Counted from the stretch's first letter, positions 1 through 5,955 are shown. The stretch: 10,434 nt of DNA from CAYPOY01 sp964412395 (GCA_964412395.1 CAYPOY010000174.1:1-10434), one strand, 5' to 3'. A program made the numbers and translations. Notes: generated by a model not told the origin, from the sequence alone.

Positions 1-30
1 GCCAAGCCGACAGGGTCTACGCTACCATAG

Positions 31-504
31 TTATGTCAATGGGAAAGTCCTGTTCCTAACGTGTGCATTCTCCTCTGGTATCTCGTCCAATCCATCAACG
101 ACGAAGTAGAAAGTTTCTTTTCGATACCGAGTGCGTTTTCGCAATTTAGACCAACTGGTTCTTAAGAAAGCATCACCAAGGTCAGGCATTGATGCCAGCT
201 CTTCTTGGCGAAGCGCCCAATGGACTTGATTGCACAGATCGAATCGCAAGATCTCTGGGTCACACGCCCATCGCGTGGGCCTGATGAAGAGCGACAGCGC
301 ATGATTGGGATGCCTGGCAGCAAACTGGGCAAGGAGAGTGGTTTTCCCTATACCCTCTTTACCCTCGGCCACAACGAGTTCAGTCCCGCTCTCGAAGATC
401 CTGTCAATAGTATCCAGGAAATTCTCACGATGGATCTGAGGCTCCGGGAGCTCAGGGAAACTCTGGCAAACTACTGTTAAGTCCATTACCTCTATCTTGA
501 CCAT
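31..504 (-). CDS. STAND/NACHT-type P-loop NTPase, N-terminal part only (truncated)
   Basis: 157-residue product. Walker A is GKEGIGKTT at residues 48-56 and Walker B is FYFVVDGLDE at 132-141, with an aromatic/acidic run as in NACHT/STAND ATPases. Such proteins are large signalling NTPases, many of them in defence systems. Only about 47 residues precede the P-loop, so no N-terminal effector domain is visible. The reading frame ends about 16 residues after Walker B, so the sensor domains, winged helix and C-terminal repeats are all missing. I chose the ATG at 504 because GAGGAG lies 7-8 nt upstream; an in-frame GTG at 519 would put that ribosome site inside the gene. The last residues (RTFPLT) look unlike family continuation, so the gene is probably cut near position 50-60. 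It sits 11 nt after the stop of a decayed DUF3883 tail. A pseudogene is likely; family assignment is firm, subfamily unknown. Confidence 0.7.
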   Translation of the reverse strand: MVKIEVMDLTVVCQSFPELPEPQIHRENFLDTIDRIFESGTELVVAEGKEGIGKTTLLAQFAARHPNHALSLFIRPTRWACDPEILRFDLCNQVHWALRQEELASMPDLGDAFLRTSWSKLRKRTRYRKETFYFVVDGLDEIPEENAHVRNRTFPLT

Positions 505-515
505 TTGTGTACTCC

Positions 516-671
516 TCACGAATCCATCCGAAAATGCGCCGCCGGGTTCTGAATACAGCGCAGTTGGGGCGCATCGGTTCCTGCGTCGGTGATCACATAA
601 AGCCAGAACTTGTCCTCAAGGTGCCGCGCTTTCTTCCACTCGTTGACCGAGAGGCGGCTGGCCTTGCTCGC
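516..671 (-). pseudogene. DUF3883 3'-end remnant A
   Basis: Headless fragment matching the C-terminal part of the intact DUF3883 gene that ends at 6551. One frame reads ASRLSVNEWKKARHLEDKFW and then LYVITDAGTDAPQLRCIQNP, ending HFRMDS and a TGA at 516-518. The intact protein has AIRLSANEWKKARHFDVKFW in the same place. No catalytic D or E-V-K residues are included and there is no start codon in context. It is the most diverged of the three remnants (about three quarters identical by eye) and lacks the last ~25 residues of the intact tail. Its left neighbour's ribosome site (GAGGAG) overlaps its stop codon. Its right end abuts, within about 4 nt, the stop codon of the SEC-C-like pseudogene. Confidence 0.8.
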
Positions 672-674
672 ACA

Positions 675-1217
675 TCACTCCAGCCCCAGCATCTTCTTGA
701 CCTTGCGATAATCAGGGGCAAACATCCCCGGTGTCTTCGGCATCATCTTCTGCATCCGCCCGGCGTGCTCTATCAATTCCAGAACCTGCTGGCGGCCCTC
801 GGGCGTTTTGACCGCCTCCCGGGGCGTCAACCCGCCCAGCGCCGGGATCGAGTCGTCAATCCACTGGCGCAGCATTTTCTCCTCGAGTTCGGCGATGACT
901 TCCGGTGGGGGAATGAATGAATGGTTCTTCCGGTTCAGCCTGGGGCTTTTCGCGGAGCACCTGGTCTACACCCTTGACCTTCGTTTCGACCAGGCGGATG
1001 CGATCTCCCAGCAGTTGCTCCAACCGGTCGCAGCAATCGTCCCTGCGCTGATGCGACATCGCTTCCACTTCGAGCGTCGTCGGAGTCAACGTCAGGTTCG
1101 CCAGGACACGCCGACCAATGGGCGCGTGCAAACTGGGTGCTCCAGGACGGGTTTCAAACCACGGGAACTGGATTGAGCCGCCGGGCGTCGGTTGCAGGTC
1201 GTCGTCCAGGCCGAATG
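675..1217 (-). pseudogene. Decayed paralogue of the SEC-C/DUF2384-like gene at 5230-5955
   Basis: The 3' part encodes WIDDSIPALGGLTPREAVKT...KKMLGLE and is about 95% identical over its last 200 bases to the intact gene at 5230-5955. The reading frame is broken at about 908-916, where an extra 4-bp unit (a tandem GAAT/ATGA duplication) replaces the single unit of the intact copy. Upstream the homology continues in the other frame (FGLDDDLQP...HFER-type region) and stops at about 1217. The first ~65 codons, including the basic N-terminus, are therefore missing. There is no start codon with a ribosome site. Its stop codon (675-677) lies directly against DUF3883 remnant A. A frameshift plus a 5' deletion make this a clear pseudogene. 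Confidence 0.85.
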
Positions 1218-1252
1218 ATATGGAGGGAGATTGGGGACAAAGGCAGTGACTT

Positions 1253-1414
1253 CTAACAAACTCCTCCCGTATCCAACATAGCCTGGGTCTCGATGCCCTC
1301 AATTTGAACAGGCACAAGAATACGGGGCGTCTTTTCCGCCTCAGTGGCTGGGCGGTATAGATATGTACAAGCTCCTTGAGAAAAGGTTTGGCCGTCCTCG
1401 AAATACAACGCCAT
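1253..1414 (-). pseudogene. Retropepsin-like aspartic protease, truncated after its DTG motif
   Basis: 53-residue product starting MALYFEDGQTFSQG. It contains a strand-like stretch RILVPVQIEGIETQAMLDTGG. Hydrophobic residues followed by LDTGG are the catalytic signature of retropepsin-like aspartic proteases, which are normally at least 100-150 residues with a second conserved segment. Here the frame stops two residues after DTGG (V-C-stop). The ATG overlaps the stop of the preceding gene by one base (TGATG), indicating translational coupling. The 35 or so bases beyond the stop match nothing I recognise and lead into the equally truncated SEC-C-like pseudogene. A deletion probably removed the end of this gene and the start of the next. 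Family call moderate; truncation well supported. Confidence 0.6.
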
Positions 1415-2115
1415 CAGAACACCTTGGTCAACATGACATCTTCGGTGCTGTCCAGACAACCCTCCAGTTTCCTGGCTGTTTCGGCGGTCGCTAGAAGCAC
1501 TCCATCTCGTAGAGCTACCCATTGTCCCTTGTACTGGTCTGCATAAGTTCGCAACCAGGCCTGGTTGGATCGAACCGATGTTGCGGAAGGTTTCTTGGTC
1601 TTCACCACACGTGGTGGAGCGAGAATATGTGCCATCTTTTGCAGAATCGGATGATCGGGATATCGCTCGACACCTTGATCGGCTAATTTGCGGGCAAATA
1701 GGTGAGCTCCGGCCGCCAGGGCAAGACGCACAGCGCGTGCGTAGTCGGCTGGCGAACGCTGCAACCAGTCGATCTCGCTAGCAACTTTTATGAAGGCTGA
1801 TTCATCGCCTTCTTGAGCGGCAATTACCAGAGCAGCCATACCATCACCGGTGTCTTGAGTTGCATCCAATGCCGGTGGCCAGAGGACTGGCTCATATGGA
1901 CCGGTACCCAGGCCGAGTTTCGCAGAATGCTGTTCCCTTCTTTCCACGATAGGGATGATCCAAATGCCTGTTGCACTTTCGGCTTTCGCCACTTTAAAGG
2001 CTGTCCAACCTGTCAAGTCCCTATTAGCTGGCTCGGATACTCGCGGTGTGGTGGCATCCCAAAACATGGGAGGAGCAATTGCTTCGGCAAACCCACTCAA
2101 CCGTGTTGCTACCAT
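1414..2115 (-). CDS. Uncharacterised protein with C-terminal DUF5678-like segment
   Basis: 233 residues from the ATG at 2115, which has GAGGGG about 7 nt upstream and begins right after the TIGR04255 stop. I do not recognise residues 1-180. They include an alanine-rich helical region with TPR-like spacing (SPADYARAVRLALAAGAHLF...YPDHPILQKMA). The end, WLRTYADQYKGQWVALRDGV followed by LLATAETARKLEGCL, resembles DUF5678, a short alpha/beta module built around a 'Y.GkWVAl.dG.vla' motif and often found beside retropepsin-like proteins. There is no signal peptide or membrane segment, so it should be cytosolic. It is the middle gene of a tightly packed trio (spacing 1 nt upstream, 1-nt overlap downstream), which suggests a shared function. 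The frame is intact. Function unknown. Confidence 0.7.
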   Translation of the reverse strand: MVATRLSGFAEAIAPPMFWDATTPRVSEPANRDLTGWTAFKVAKAESATGIWIIPIVERREQHSAKLGLGTGPYEPVLWPPALDATQDTGDGMAALVIAAQEGDESAFIKVASEIDWLQRSPADYARAVRLALAAGAHLFARKLADQGVERYPDHPILQKMAHILAPPRVVKTKKPSATSVRSNQAWLRTYADQYKGQWVALRDGVLLATAETARKLEGCLDSTEDVMLTKVF

Positions 2116-2116
2116 A

Positions 2117-2890
2117 TCATTCCCCCTCACTGACAGGAATAGGACCAAACACCGCTATTTTGTCCTCTCGGATGGACCAACGGAAGGCGTTGTAGATCAC
2201 ATCGTGATAGCGTTGACAGAGAGCTGGCACATTTGCTAGCGGCACGTTGCCTTCAGTGTAATAGTCAAAGTCCAGAAGGAACACCGGTTCCGTGCCACTT
2301 CTGAATCCACTCCGCAAGGTAAGCTGCTCACCTTCCTCGCCGGCGAGCAAAAGGTGATTGATCATCTCCACAGGTGTGTCCCAGCAATCGCTTCTTAGCA
2401 GCTCAGTGAGCTCGGGACGCAAGACATCCCACAACTCAGCGACATCAGTTGTGCCCGTGTTATCAAAGGTCAACTGGTTGATGTACCGCAGTCCAATACG
2501 CACAGCATAAGGAAGATCGTACACCTCATGCGCAGCTTGGTTCACAAGCTGGAGTAACTCCAGAAAATCTGCCCAATGAGTGTACGAAACTGTAGACAAT
2601 GCAAAGAAATCCAAAGCTAGAGAAGCTACTGCCTTTCCGTCAGCCGACTTGAAACGGAAAATTCGTGGCTCTGGCTTGGCAGACGGAGGTTCTCCTTCCA
2701 GGGGAGCCCAGCGAACGCTCATGCCTTGCTCAATACTTAGCTGTGGGAAGTGCTTCCTTATTCGTTCTTGAAAGGCGATGGGTTGTTCATTCACGATCCG
2801 CAAGACAGGCGAAAAGCGCACCTGACAGATGACCTCTGCCAACGGAGCATGTTGAAGACGAATGTCCTCTTGCTGTGGAAAGCAAAGCAT
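2117..2890 (-). CDS. TIGR04255 family protein
   Basis: 257 residues from the ATG at 2890. The N-terminal motif HAPLAEVICQVRF matches the family signature (aPL.E.v.qirF), and length and overall pattern fit (central IGLRYINQL, C-terminal LLDFDYYT and ...RWSIREDKIAVFG). These are sporadically distributed proteins of unknown biochemical role that often sit in accessory regions. An upstream ATG at 2947 keeps the frame open, but a TATAAT element lies between the two starts, so the transcript would begin downstream of the first ATG. The chosen start has a purine-rich GGAAGGGGG ahead of it. First gene of a compact operon with the DUF5678-like and retropepsin-like genes. Soluble; no membrane segment seen. 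Frame intact. Confidence 0.8.
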   Translation of the reverse strand: MLCFPQQEDIRLQHAPLAEVICQVRFSPVLRIVNEQPIAFQERIRKHFPQLSIEQGMSVRWAPLEGEPPSAKPEPRIFRFKSADGKAVASLALDFFALSTVSYTHWADFLELLQLVNQAAHEVYDLPYAVRIGLRYINQLTFDNTGTTDVAELWDVLRPELTELLRSDCWDTPVEMINHLLLAGEEGEQLTLRSGFRSGTEPVFLLDFDYYTEGNVPLANVPALCQRYHDVIYNAFRWSIREDKIAVFGPIPVSEGE

Positions 2891-2932
2891 ACGGGCGCCC
2901 CCTTCCTTTGTACAAGTGATCGACCTGGTACA

Positions 2933-2961
2933 ATTATACCCCGTCATGTACGAGAGAGCAA
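2933..2961 (-). promoter_or_regulatory. Sigma70-type promoter for the TIGR04255 operon
   Basis: The minus strand reads TTGCTC (2956-2961), 17 nt, then TATAAT (2933-2938). The -10 is a perfect consensus and the -35 matches three of six. It lies between the stop of DUF3883 remnant B and the chosen start of the TIGR04255 gene, giving a leader of about 35 nt. The GGGTATAATTG context recurs ahead of the UPF0175 gene. Confidence 0.6.
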
Positions 2962-2992
2962 AATCAATGTATGCCTCAATGCGGTAGTCTGC

Positions 2993-3263
2993 TCAGTGGT
3001 CTCCAGCTCGCCCACGCCATCTTTCTTCAGGCACGATGAAGCCTGTAGCAAAGATGTCTTTGCCCAACTGGAAGTGCGCCGCCGGGTTCTGGATGCGGTG
3101 CAACTGCGGCGCGTCGCTGGTTGCCTCGGTGACGATGTAGAGCCAGAACTTGTCAAAGTGCCGTGCCTTCTTCCGTTCGTTGGCCGAGAGGCGAATGGCC
3201 CCGAGCGGGCACGGGCCTTGACCTCGACGTAGCAGACGGAGCGCCCGTCGAAGCCGTGATTCT
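2993..3263 (-). pseudogene. DUF3883 3'-end remnant B
   Basis: Headless copy of the DUF3883 3' region and the longest of the three. It starts at the NHGFD motif and keeps D of GFD and an E-V-K (…YVEVKARAR…). A 33-bp deletion, exactly between two GTAGC direct repeats present in the intact gene, shortens the loop between them. One missing base just downstream breaks the frame. The rest is open, reading HFDKFWLYIVTEATSDAPQL, then HRIQNPAAHFQLGKDIFATG, and ending at TGA 2993-2995. Its right end overlaps the stop codon of the PIN gene (3262-3264). Closest to remnant C in its central part. Confidence 0.85.
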
Positions 3264-3755
3264 ACTCGTCGCTTTCTCCTGCCAGCGCCAAAGCGTGTCG
3301 GTAGAGCGACTCGCTCAGGTAGAAACCGGCGGTCTGACGCAGCCCGTCCAGGTGGGGACGTACTATATCAACAGAGCCATTCGCCTTCGCTTCAAGCAAG
3401 ACGCCCACGACACCAACAACGCGGAGTCCCAGTCGCTTAGCTGCACGCCGGCCCTCTTTCTCGTCCAGCAAGATCAAATCAGCGCAAGTTCCAGAGCCAA
3501 AGCGATGCTTTCGGCTTCACCTTGGTCCAGGTCACGCTGTAACGCAGTCACCAATGCCTGATTTTGTACTGCGTGCTGTTCAATCCAGTCAGCCGCAGCC
3601 ACCTCGTCGCGTCCGGGCCAACGCCGCCCACCTGCATTCAACTCGTCCCATACACCCTGGGCAATGTGCAACCTGGCATAAAGACGGTGTAGGAGGCCAA
3701 ACTGTCCAATCGCAGCCAGGTTGGTCAACGGTGAGGTGTTGCCGACGACAATCAT
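3262..3755 (-). pseudogene. DUF3368 PIN-domain toxin, single-base frameshift
   Basis: Two adjacent frames together encode one PIN ribonuclease-like toxin. The first (3755 to about 3484) starts MIVVGNTSPLTNLAAIGQFG and contains VWDELNAGG and LDQGEAESIALALE. The second (about 3480 to 3262) continues LILLDEKEGRRAAKRLGLRV...GFYLSESLYRHALALAGE. The family expects 'ALELGADLILLDE' at the junction. The sequence reads GCGCTG where GGCGCTG would restore the frame, so one G/C is missing near 3483-3485. Acidic residues of the Mg-binding site are present on both sides; N replaces D in the first motif, as in many DUF3368 members. The ATG overlaps the UPF0175 stop by 4 bp (ATGA), the usual antitoxin-toxin coupling. 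If the deletion is real the toxin is inactive; a sequencing error cannot be excluded. The stop abuts DUF3883 remnant B. Confidence 0.85.
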
Positions 3756-4018
3756 AGCCGCCCCAACTCGCGTAGCGTGGCTGCGTCCTCGTCCAGGTCA
3801 GCCACATCGTAATGCGGCGAGATGCGGCGTAAAGCCAGCAACTGGCGGAATTCCCACAATGTCATCCCGGCCAACTCGCGTGCCTTGCCAATGGACAGAC
3901 GTCTTTGAACATACAGGTAGACCGCCATTTCTACCTTCAACTCCGGGATAGTAAGGCGAGCTGAATCCAGGATGTCCTGAGATACCTCTAGTGCTAGTAC
4001 ACTGGTGGTGCTCATCAT
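3752..4018 (-). CDS. UPF0175 family antitoxin
   Basis: 88 residues starting MMSTTSVLALEVSQDILDSA. The diagnostic UPF0175 core is ELKVEMAVYLYVQRRLSIGK followed by ARELAGMTLWEFRQLLALRR, then the conserved HYDVADLDED end. UPF0175 proteins are small helix-turn-helix-like DNA-binding partners of DUF3368 PIN toxins; they neutralise the toxin and probably repress their own operon. AAGGA lies 5 nt before the first of two consecutive ATGs, so 4018 or 4015 could be used. Full length and intact, with its own promoter upstream. With its toxin frameshifted it may now be an orphan antitoxin. Confidence 0.88.
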   Translation of the reverse strand: MMSTTSVLALEVSQDILDSARLTIPELKVEMAVYLYVQRRLSIGKARELAGMTLWEFRQLLALRRISPHYDVADLDEDAATLRELGRL

Positions 4019-4049
4019 ACCATTCCTTTCCGATAATCACGGCCACTCA

Positions 4050-4079
4050 ATTATACCCGAATAGGCCGTTGTGGGCGAA
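4050..4079 (-). promoter_or_regulatory. Promoter for the UPF0175-PIN pair
   Basis: Perfect TATAAT at 4050-4055 on the minus strand in a GGGTATAATTG context, about 32 nt upstream of the UPF0175 start. A weak TTCGCC at 4074-4079 with 18-nt spacing is the best -35. It lies in the short gap after the stop of DUF3883 remnant C. Confidence 0.5.
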
Positions 4080-4089
4080 CTGGCCTGCC

Positions 4090-4312
4090 CTATCTATCGC
4101 CAGTCTGCTCGCGCCACGTCTCCTCGTGGATGATAAACCCGGTGGCAAAGATATCCTCACCCATCCGGAAGTGCGCTGCCGGATTCTGGATGCGGTGCAA
4201 CTGCGGTGCGTCGGTTCCTGCCTCGGTGACGATGTAGAGCCAGAACTTTCGAAGTGCCGTGCCTTCTTCCGTTCGTTGGCCGAAAGGCGAATGGCGTCGG
4301 AGCGGGCACGAG
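4090..4312 (-). pseudogene. DUF3883 3'-end remnant C
   Basis: Begins IARARSDAIRLSANERKKAR, close to where remnant A also begins. One to two bases are missing at about 4248, which shifts the frame, then it continues FWLYIVTEAGTDAPQLHRIQ and NPAAHFRMGEDIFATGFIIH and ends EETWREQTGDR with TAG at 4090-4092. Unlike A and B it retains the complete C-terminal end of the intact protein. Positions 4112-4146 are identical to 6573-6607 of the intact gene, while 4252-4283 are identical to 3156-3187 of remnant B, so it is a mosaic. It starts right at the stop codon of the PemK/MazF gene. No start codon in context. Confidence 0.87.
4112..4146 (-). repeat. 35-bp direct repeat, copy in remnant C
   Basis: Perfect 35-nt match to 6573-6607, about 2.46 kb away in the same orientation. 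It encodes the ATGFIIHEETWR end of the DUF3883 protein. Long enough to serve as a homologous recombination substrate that would delete or circularise the module between. Confidence 0.9.
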
Positions 4313-4852
4313 CTATGCCAGATCCAATGGTCTATGGAGATGCCATCGGTCAGGAGGAAGTAACTCGCCTAAACGCTCAAGGTCCACGTCTGGATCGCCT
4401 GCCGATGCGAACGAGACAGCCACCGCTATAGACTTCTCTGCCAAAGTCTGGACGATAGCCACTGGCTGAGCCATCAGGTCTACCTCATCCAGCACATCGG
4501 CCAGCGCTGTCTCAACAAGACCCATTGCTCGACGCAGACAACGATCCACCTCCAACAAATCCAGGGCGGAGAGCGCACCAATGCGATGTACGATCAATGC
4601 AGGTTCGACGGCAGCAACCTTTGGCCGGACGAACGAGGGCTTGAGCAATCCAGCGGCCGCCCAATCGCTCAGCACGTAGTCTATCGTCGAATTGACCCGG
4701 GATACCTGGGGGGACACGTAAGCCAACAGGAGTTCTGACCGGGCCTTATGGTAAACGTCGCCACTCACGACTACAGCCGGCCGTGTCTTGGACGCCGAGA
4801 GATCGGTGTAAGGGAACGGGATCAGAACCACGTCACCGCGCTGGAACGTCAT
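4313..4852 (-). CDS. PemK/MazF family mRNA-interferase toxin with C-terminal extension
   Basis: 179 residues starting MTFQRGDVVLIPFPYTDLSA and then SKTRPAVVVSG. The GDVVLIPFPYTDLS and K.RPAVVVS motifs define PemK/MazF endoribonucleases, which cut mRNA. Residues ~1-115, to RCLRRAMGL, cover the usual fold. About 65 further residues (DEVDLMAQPVAIVQTLAEKS...DVDLERLGELLP...) are not in canonical MazF and look helical and acidic. The last dozen (RWHLHRPLDLA) may be read-through into junction DNA. The ATG at 4852 lies inside the end of the antitoxin gene (20-bp overlap), so translation is probably coupled. The longer frame upstream of 4852 merely overlaps the antitoxin. The stop codon abuts DUF3883 remnant C. 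Catalytic domain appears intact. Confidence 0.85.
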   Translation of the reverse strand: MTFQRGDVVLIPFPYTDLSASKTRPAVVVSGDVYHKARSELLLAYVSPQVSRVNSTIDYVLSDWAAAGLLKPSFVRPKVAAVEPALIVHRIGALSALDLLEVDRCLRRAMGLVETALADVLDEVDLMAQPVAIVQTLAEKSIAVAVSFASAGDPDVDLERLGELLPPDRWHLHRPLDLA

Positions 4853-5078
4853 AAAGTGATCTCCAGTTGTCGTAAATAGCGTCCTCTGCGTTGTCCCAAT
4901 CTTTCTGGAACGCATCCAGGCCCATGGCCGACCATTCGGCTTCGTCATCCAGTTCGCCGGTTAGGATGCTGTCTAACAACAGTTTGGCCAATATCAGCCG
5001 TTCCACAATTGTCAATTGCCTGGCTCCCTTGAACATTTCGGCTACCCGTGGCGACGCGGAATTCACAGCCACCGTCAT
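4833..5078 (-). CDS. Antitoxin of the PemK/MazF pair
   Basis: 81 residues starting MTVAVNSASPRVAEMFKGAR, with a helical QLTIVERLILAKLLLDSIL region and the acidic/aromatic end WDNAEDAIYDNWRSLYDVPA. That tail is typical of small antitoxins that precede PemK/MazF or PIN toxins in cyanobacteria and Chloroflexota; the WDN...DAIYDNW segment probably occupies the toxin. I chose the ATG at 5078 because GGAGG lies 9 nt upstream; an in-frame start 12 codons earlier would bury that site. Overlaps the toxin start by 20 bp. It has an excellent promoter and an inverted repeat about 70-115 nt upstream, consistent with autoregulation. Confidence 0.8.
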   Translation of the reverse strand: MTVAVNSASPRVAEMFKGARQLTIVERLILAKLLLDSILTGELDDEAEWSAMGLDAFQKDWDNAEDAIYDNWRSLYDVPAR

Positions 5079-5144
5079 CGTCTCTAACCTCCATAAATCG
5101 CTTTTTGGAAACACGAGTGAGGCACCTCTGCTACACTGATCATG

Positions 5145-5173
5145 ATTATAGCTGCTGGGGGAATGAATGTCAA
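5145..5173 (-). promoter_or_regulatory. Perfect-consensus sigma70 promoter of the PemK/MazF pair
   Basis: The minus strand reads TTGACA (5168-5173), exactly 17 nt, then TATAAT (5145-5150). All twelve consensus bases match at optimal spacing. Transcription should begin near 5138, giving a leader of about 60 nt before the antitoxin ATG. It lies in the gap after the SEC-C-like gene, so the pair is independently expressed. Confidence 0.8.
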
Positions 5174-5195
5174 TGATGAGCCTGGATATTCATTC
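5161..5195. promoter_or_regulatory. Inverted repeat, candidate operator
   Basis: GAATGAAT at 5161-5168 and ATTCATTC at 5188-5195 form a perfect 8-bp inverted repeat with a 19-nt spacer. The -35 box (5168-5173) lies within it. Half-sites about 27 bp apart centre to centre flank the RNA-polymerase face, as an autoregulatory antitoxin operator might. Functional role is inferred from position only. Confidence 0.4.
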
Positions 5196-5229
5196 GGACA
5201 GCAGATTCCGTTCTATCCTTTCTTGCGCG

Positions 5230-5955
5230 TCACTCCAACCCCAGCATCTTCTTGGCCTTACGATAATCGGGGGCAAACATCCCCGGTGTCTTCAGCATCA
5301 TCTTCTGCATCCGTCCGGCGTGCTCTATCAATTCCAGAACCTGCCGACGGCCCTCGGGCGTTTTGACCGCCTCCCGGGGCGTCAACCCGCCCAGCGCCGG
5401 GATCGAGTCGTTAATCCACTGGCGCAGCATTTTCTCCTCGAGTTCGGCGATGACCTCCGGTGGGGGGATGAACGGTTCTTCCGGTTCAGCCTGGGGCTTT
5501 TCGCGGAGCACCTGGTCTACACCCTTGGCCTTCGTTTCAACCAGGCGAATGCGATCTCCCAGCAGTTGCTCCAACCGCTGGCGGCAGTCGTCCAGGCGGC
5601 GGTGCGACGACGCTTCCACTTCCAACGCCGTCAGCGTCAACGTCAAGTTCGCCAGCACGCGCCGGCCGATAGGCGCGAATGGTTTGGAAGCTCCGGGGCG
5701 AGTCTCGAACCAGGGGAAATGGAATGAACCATCGGACTCTGGCTCCAGATCGTCGTCAAGCCCAAAGTCGTCAGCCTGTCGCAGAACCGAGAGAATGTCT
5801 TCCAGGGCAGCGTGTTGGTAATGAGCACTCGTGAAGACAATCTCGTCGCCTTCGGGCGTTGTCAAGTGAATGCCGCCCGCCGGTACGCGGGGTCTGGTTA
5901 CCGGTCGTCGGGGGCGGCGGATTCGCCTACGTCGTTTGGGTCGTTTTTTGCTCAT
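5230..5955 (-). CDS. SEC-C/DUF2384-like protein of unknown function
   Basis: 241 residues. A strongly basic N-terminus (MSKKRPKRRRRIRRPRRPVT) suggests nucleic-acid or ribosome binding. The middle (VLANLTLTLTALEVEASSHR...LEQLLGDRIRLVET) looks like a strand followed by a helix of the 'aRLtLegd.LtvEa.S.eRa..l...Le..LGD' type seen in SEC-C-associated proteins. The C-terminal IPALGGLTPREAVKTPEGRR resembles the DUF2384 / SEC-C-linked helical module. No cysteine cluster for zinc is present. GAGGAG lies 12 nt before the ATG. It follows the damaged nucleotidyltransferase by about 50 nt and is duplicated as a pseudogene at 675-1217. Frame intact; function unknown. Confidence 0.7.
   Translation of the reverse strand: MSKKRPKRRRRIRRPRRPVTRPRVPAGGIHLTTPEGDEIVFTSAHYQHAALEDILSVLRQADDFGLDDDLEPESDGSFHFPWFETRPGASKPFAPIGRRVLANLTLTLTALEVEASSHRRLDDCRQRLEQLLGDRIRLVETKAKGVDQVLREKPQAEPEEPFIPPPEVIAELEEKMLRQWINDSIPALGGLTPREAVKTPEGRRQVLELIEHAGRMQKMMLKTPGMFAPDYRKAKKMLGLE

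Noticed and set aside
2944..3156. 70-residue minus-strand frame with an SSGSTSSPRQPATR-type sequence
   Set aside because: Wrong frame of DUF3883 remnant B; the same shadow peptide appears at 6622-6987 over the intact copy.
516..4312. Remnants A-C as separate small functional genes
   Set aside because: Two of three are frameshifted, none has a start codon with a ribosome site, and they lack most of the domain.
5167..5727. Plus-strand open frames repeated at 507-920 and 5167-5727
   Set aside because: They look like a repeated gene only because the minus-strand SEC-C-like gene is duplicated; both are shadows of it.
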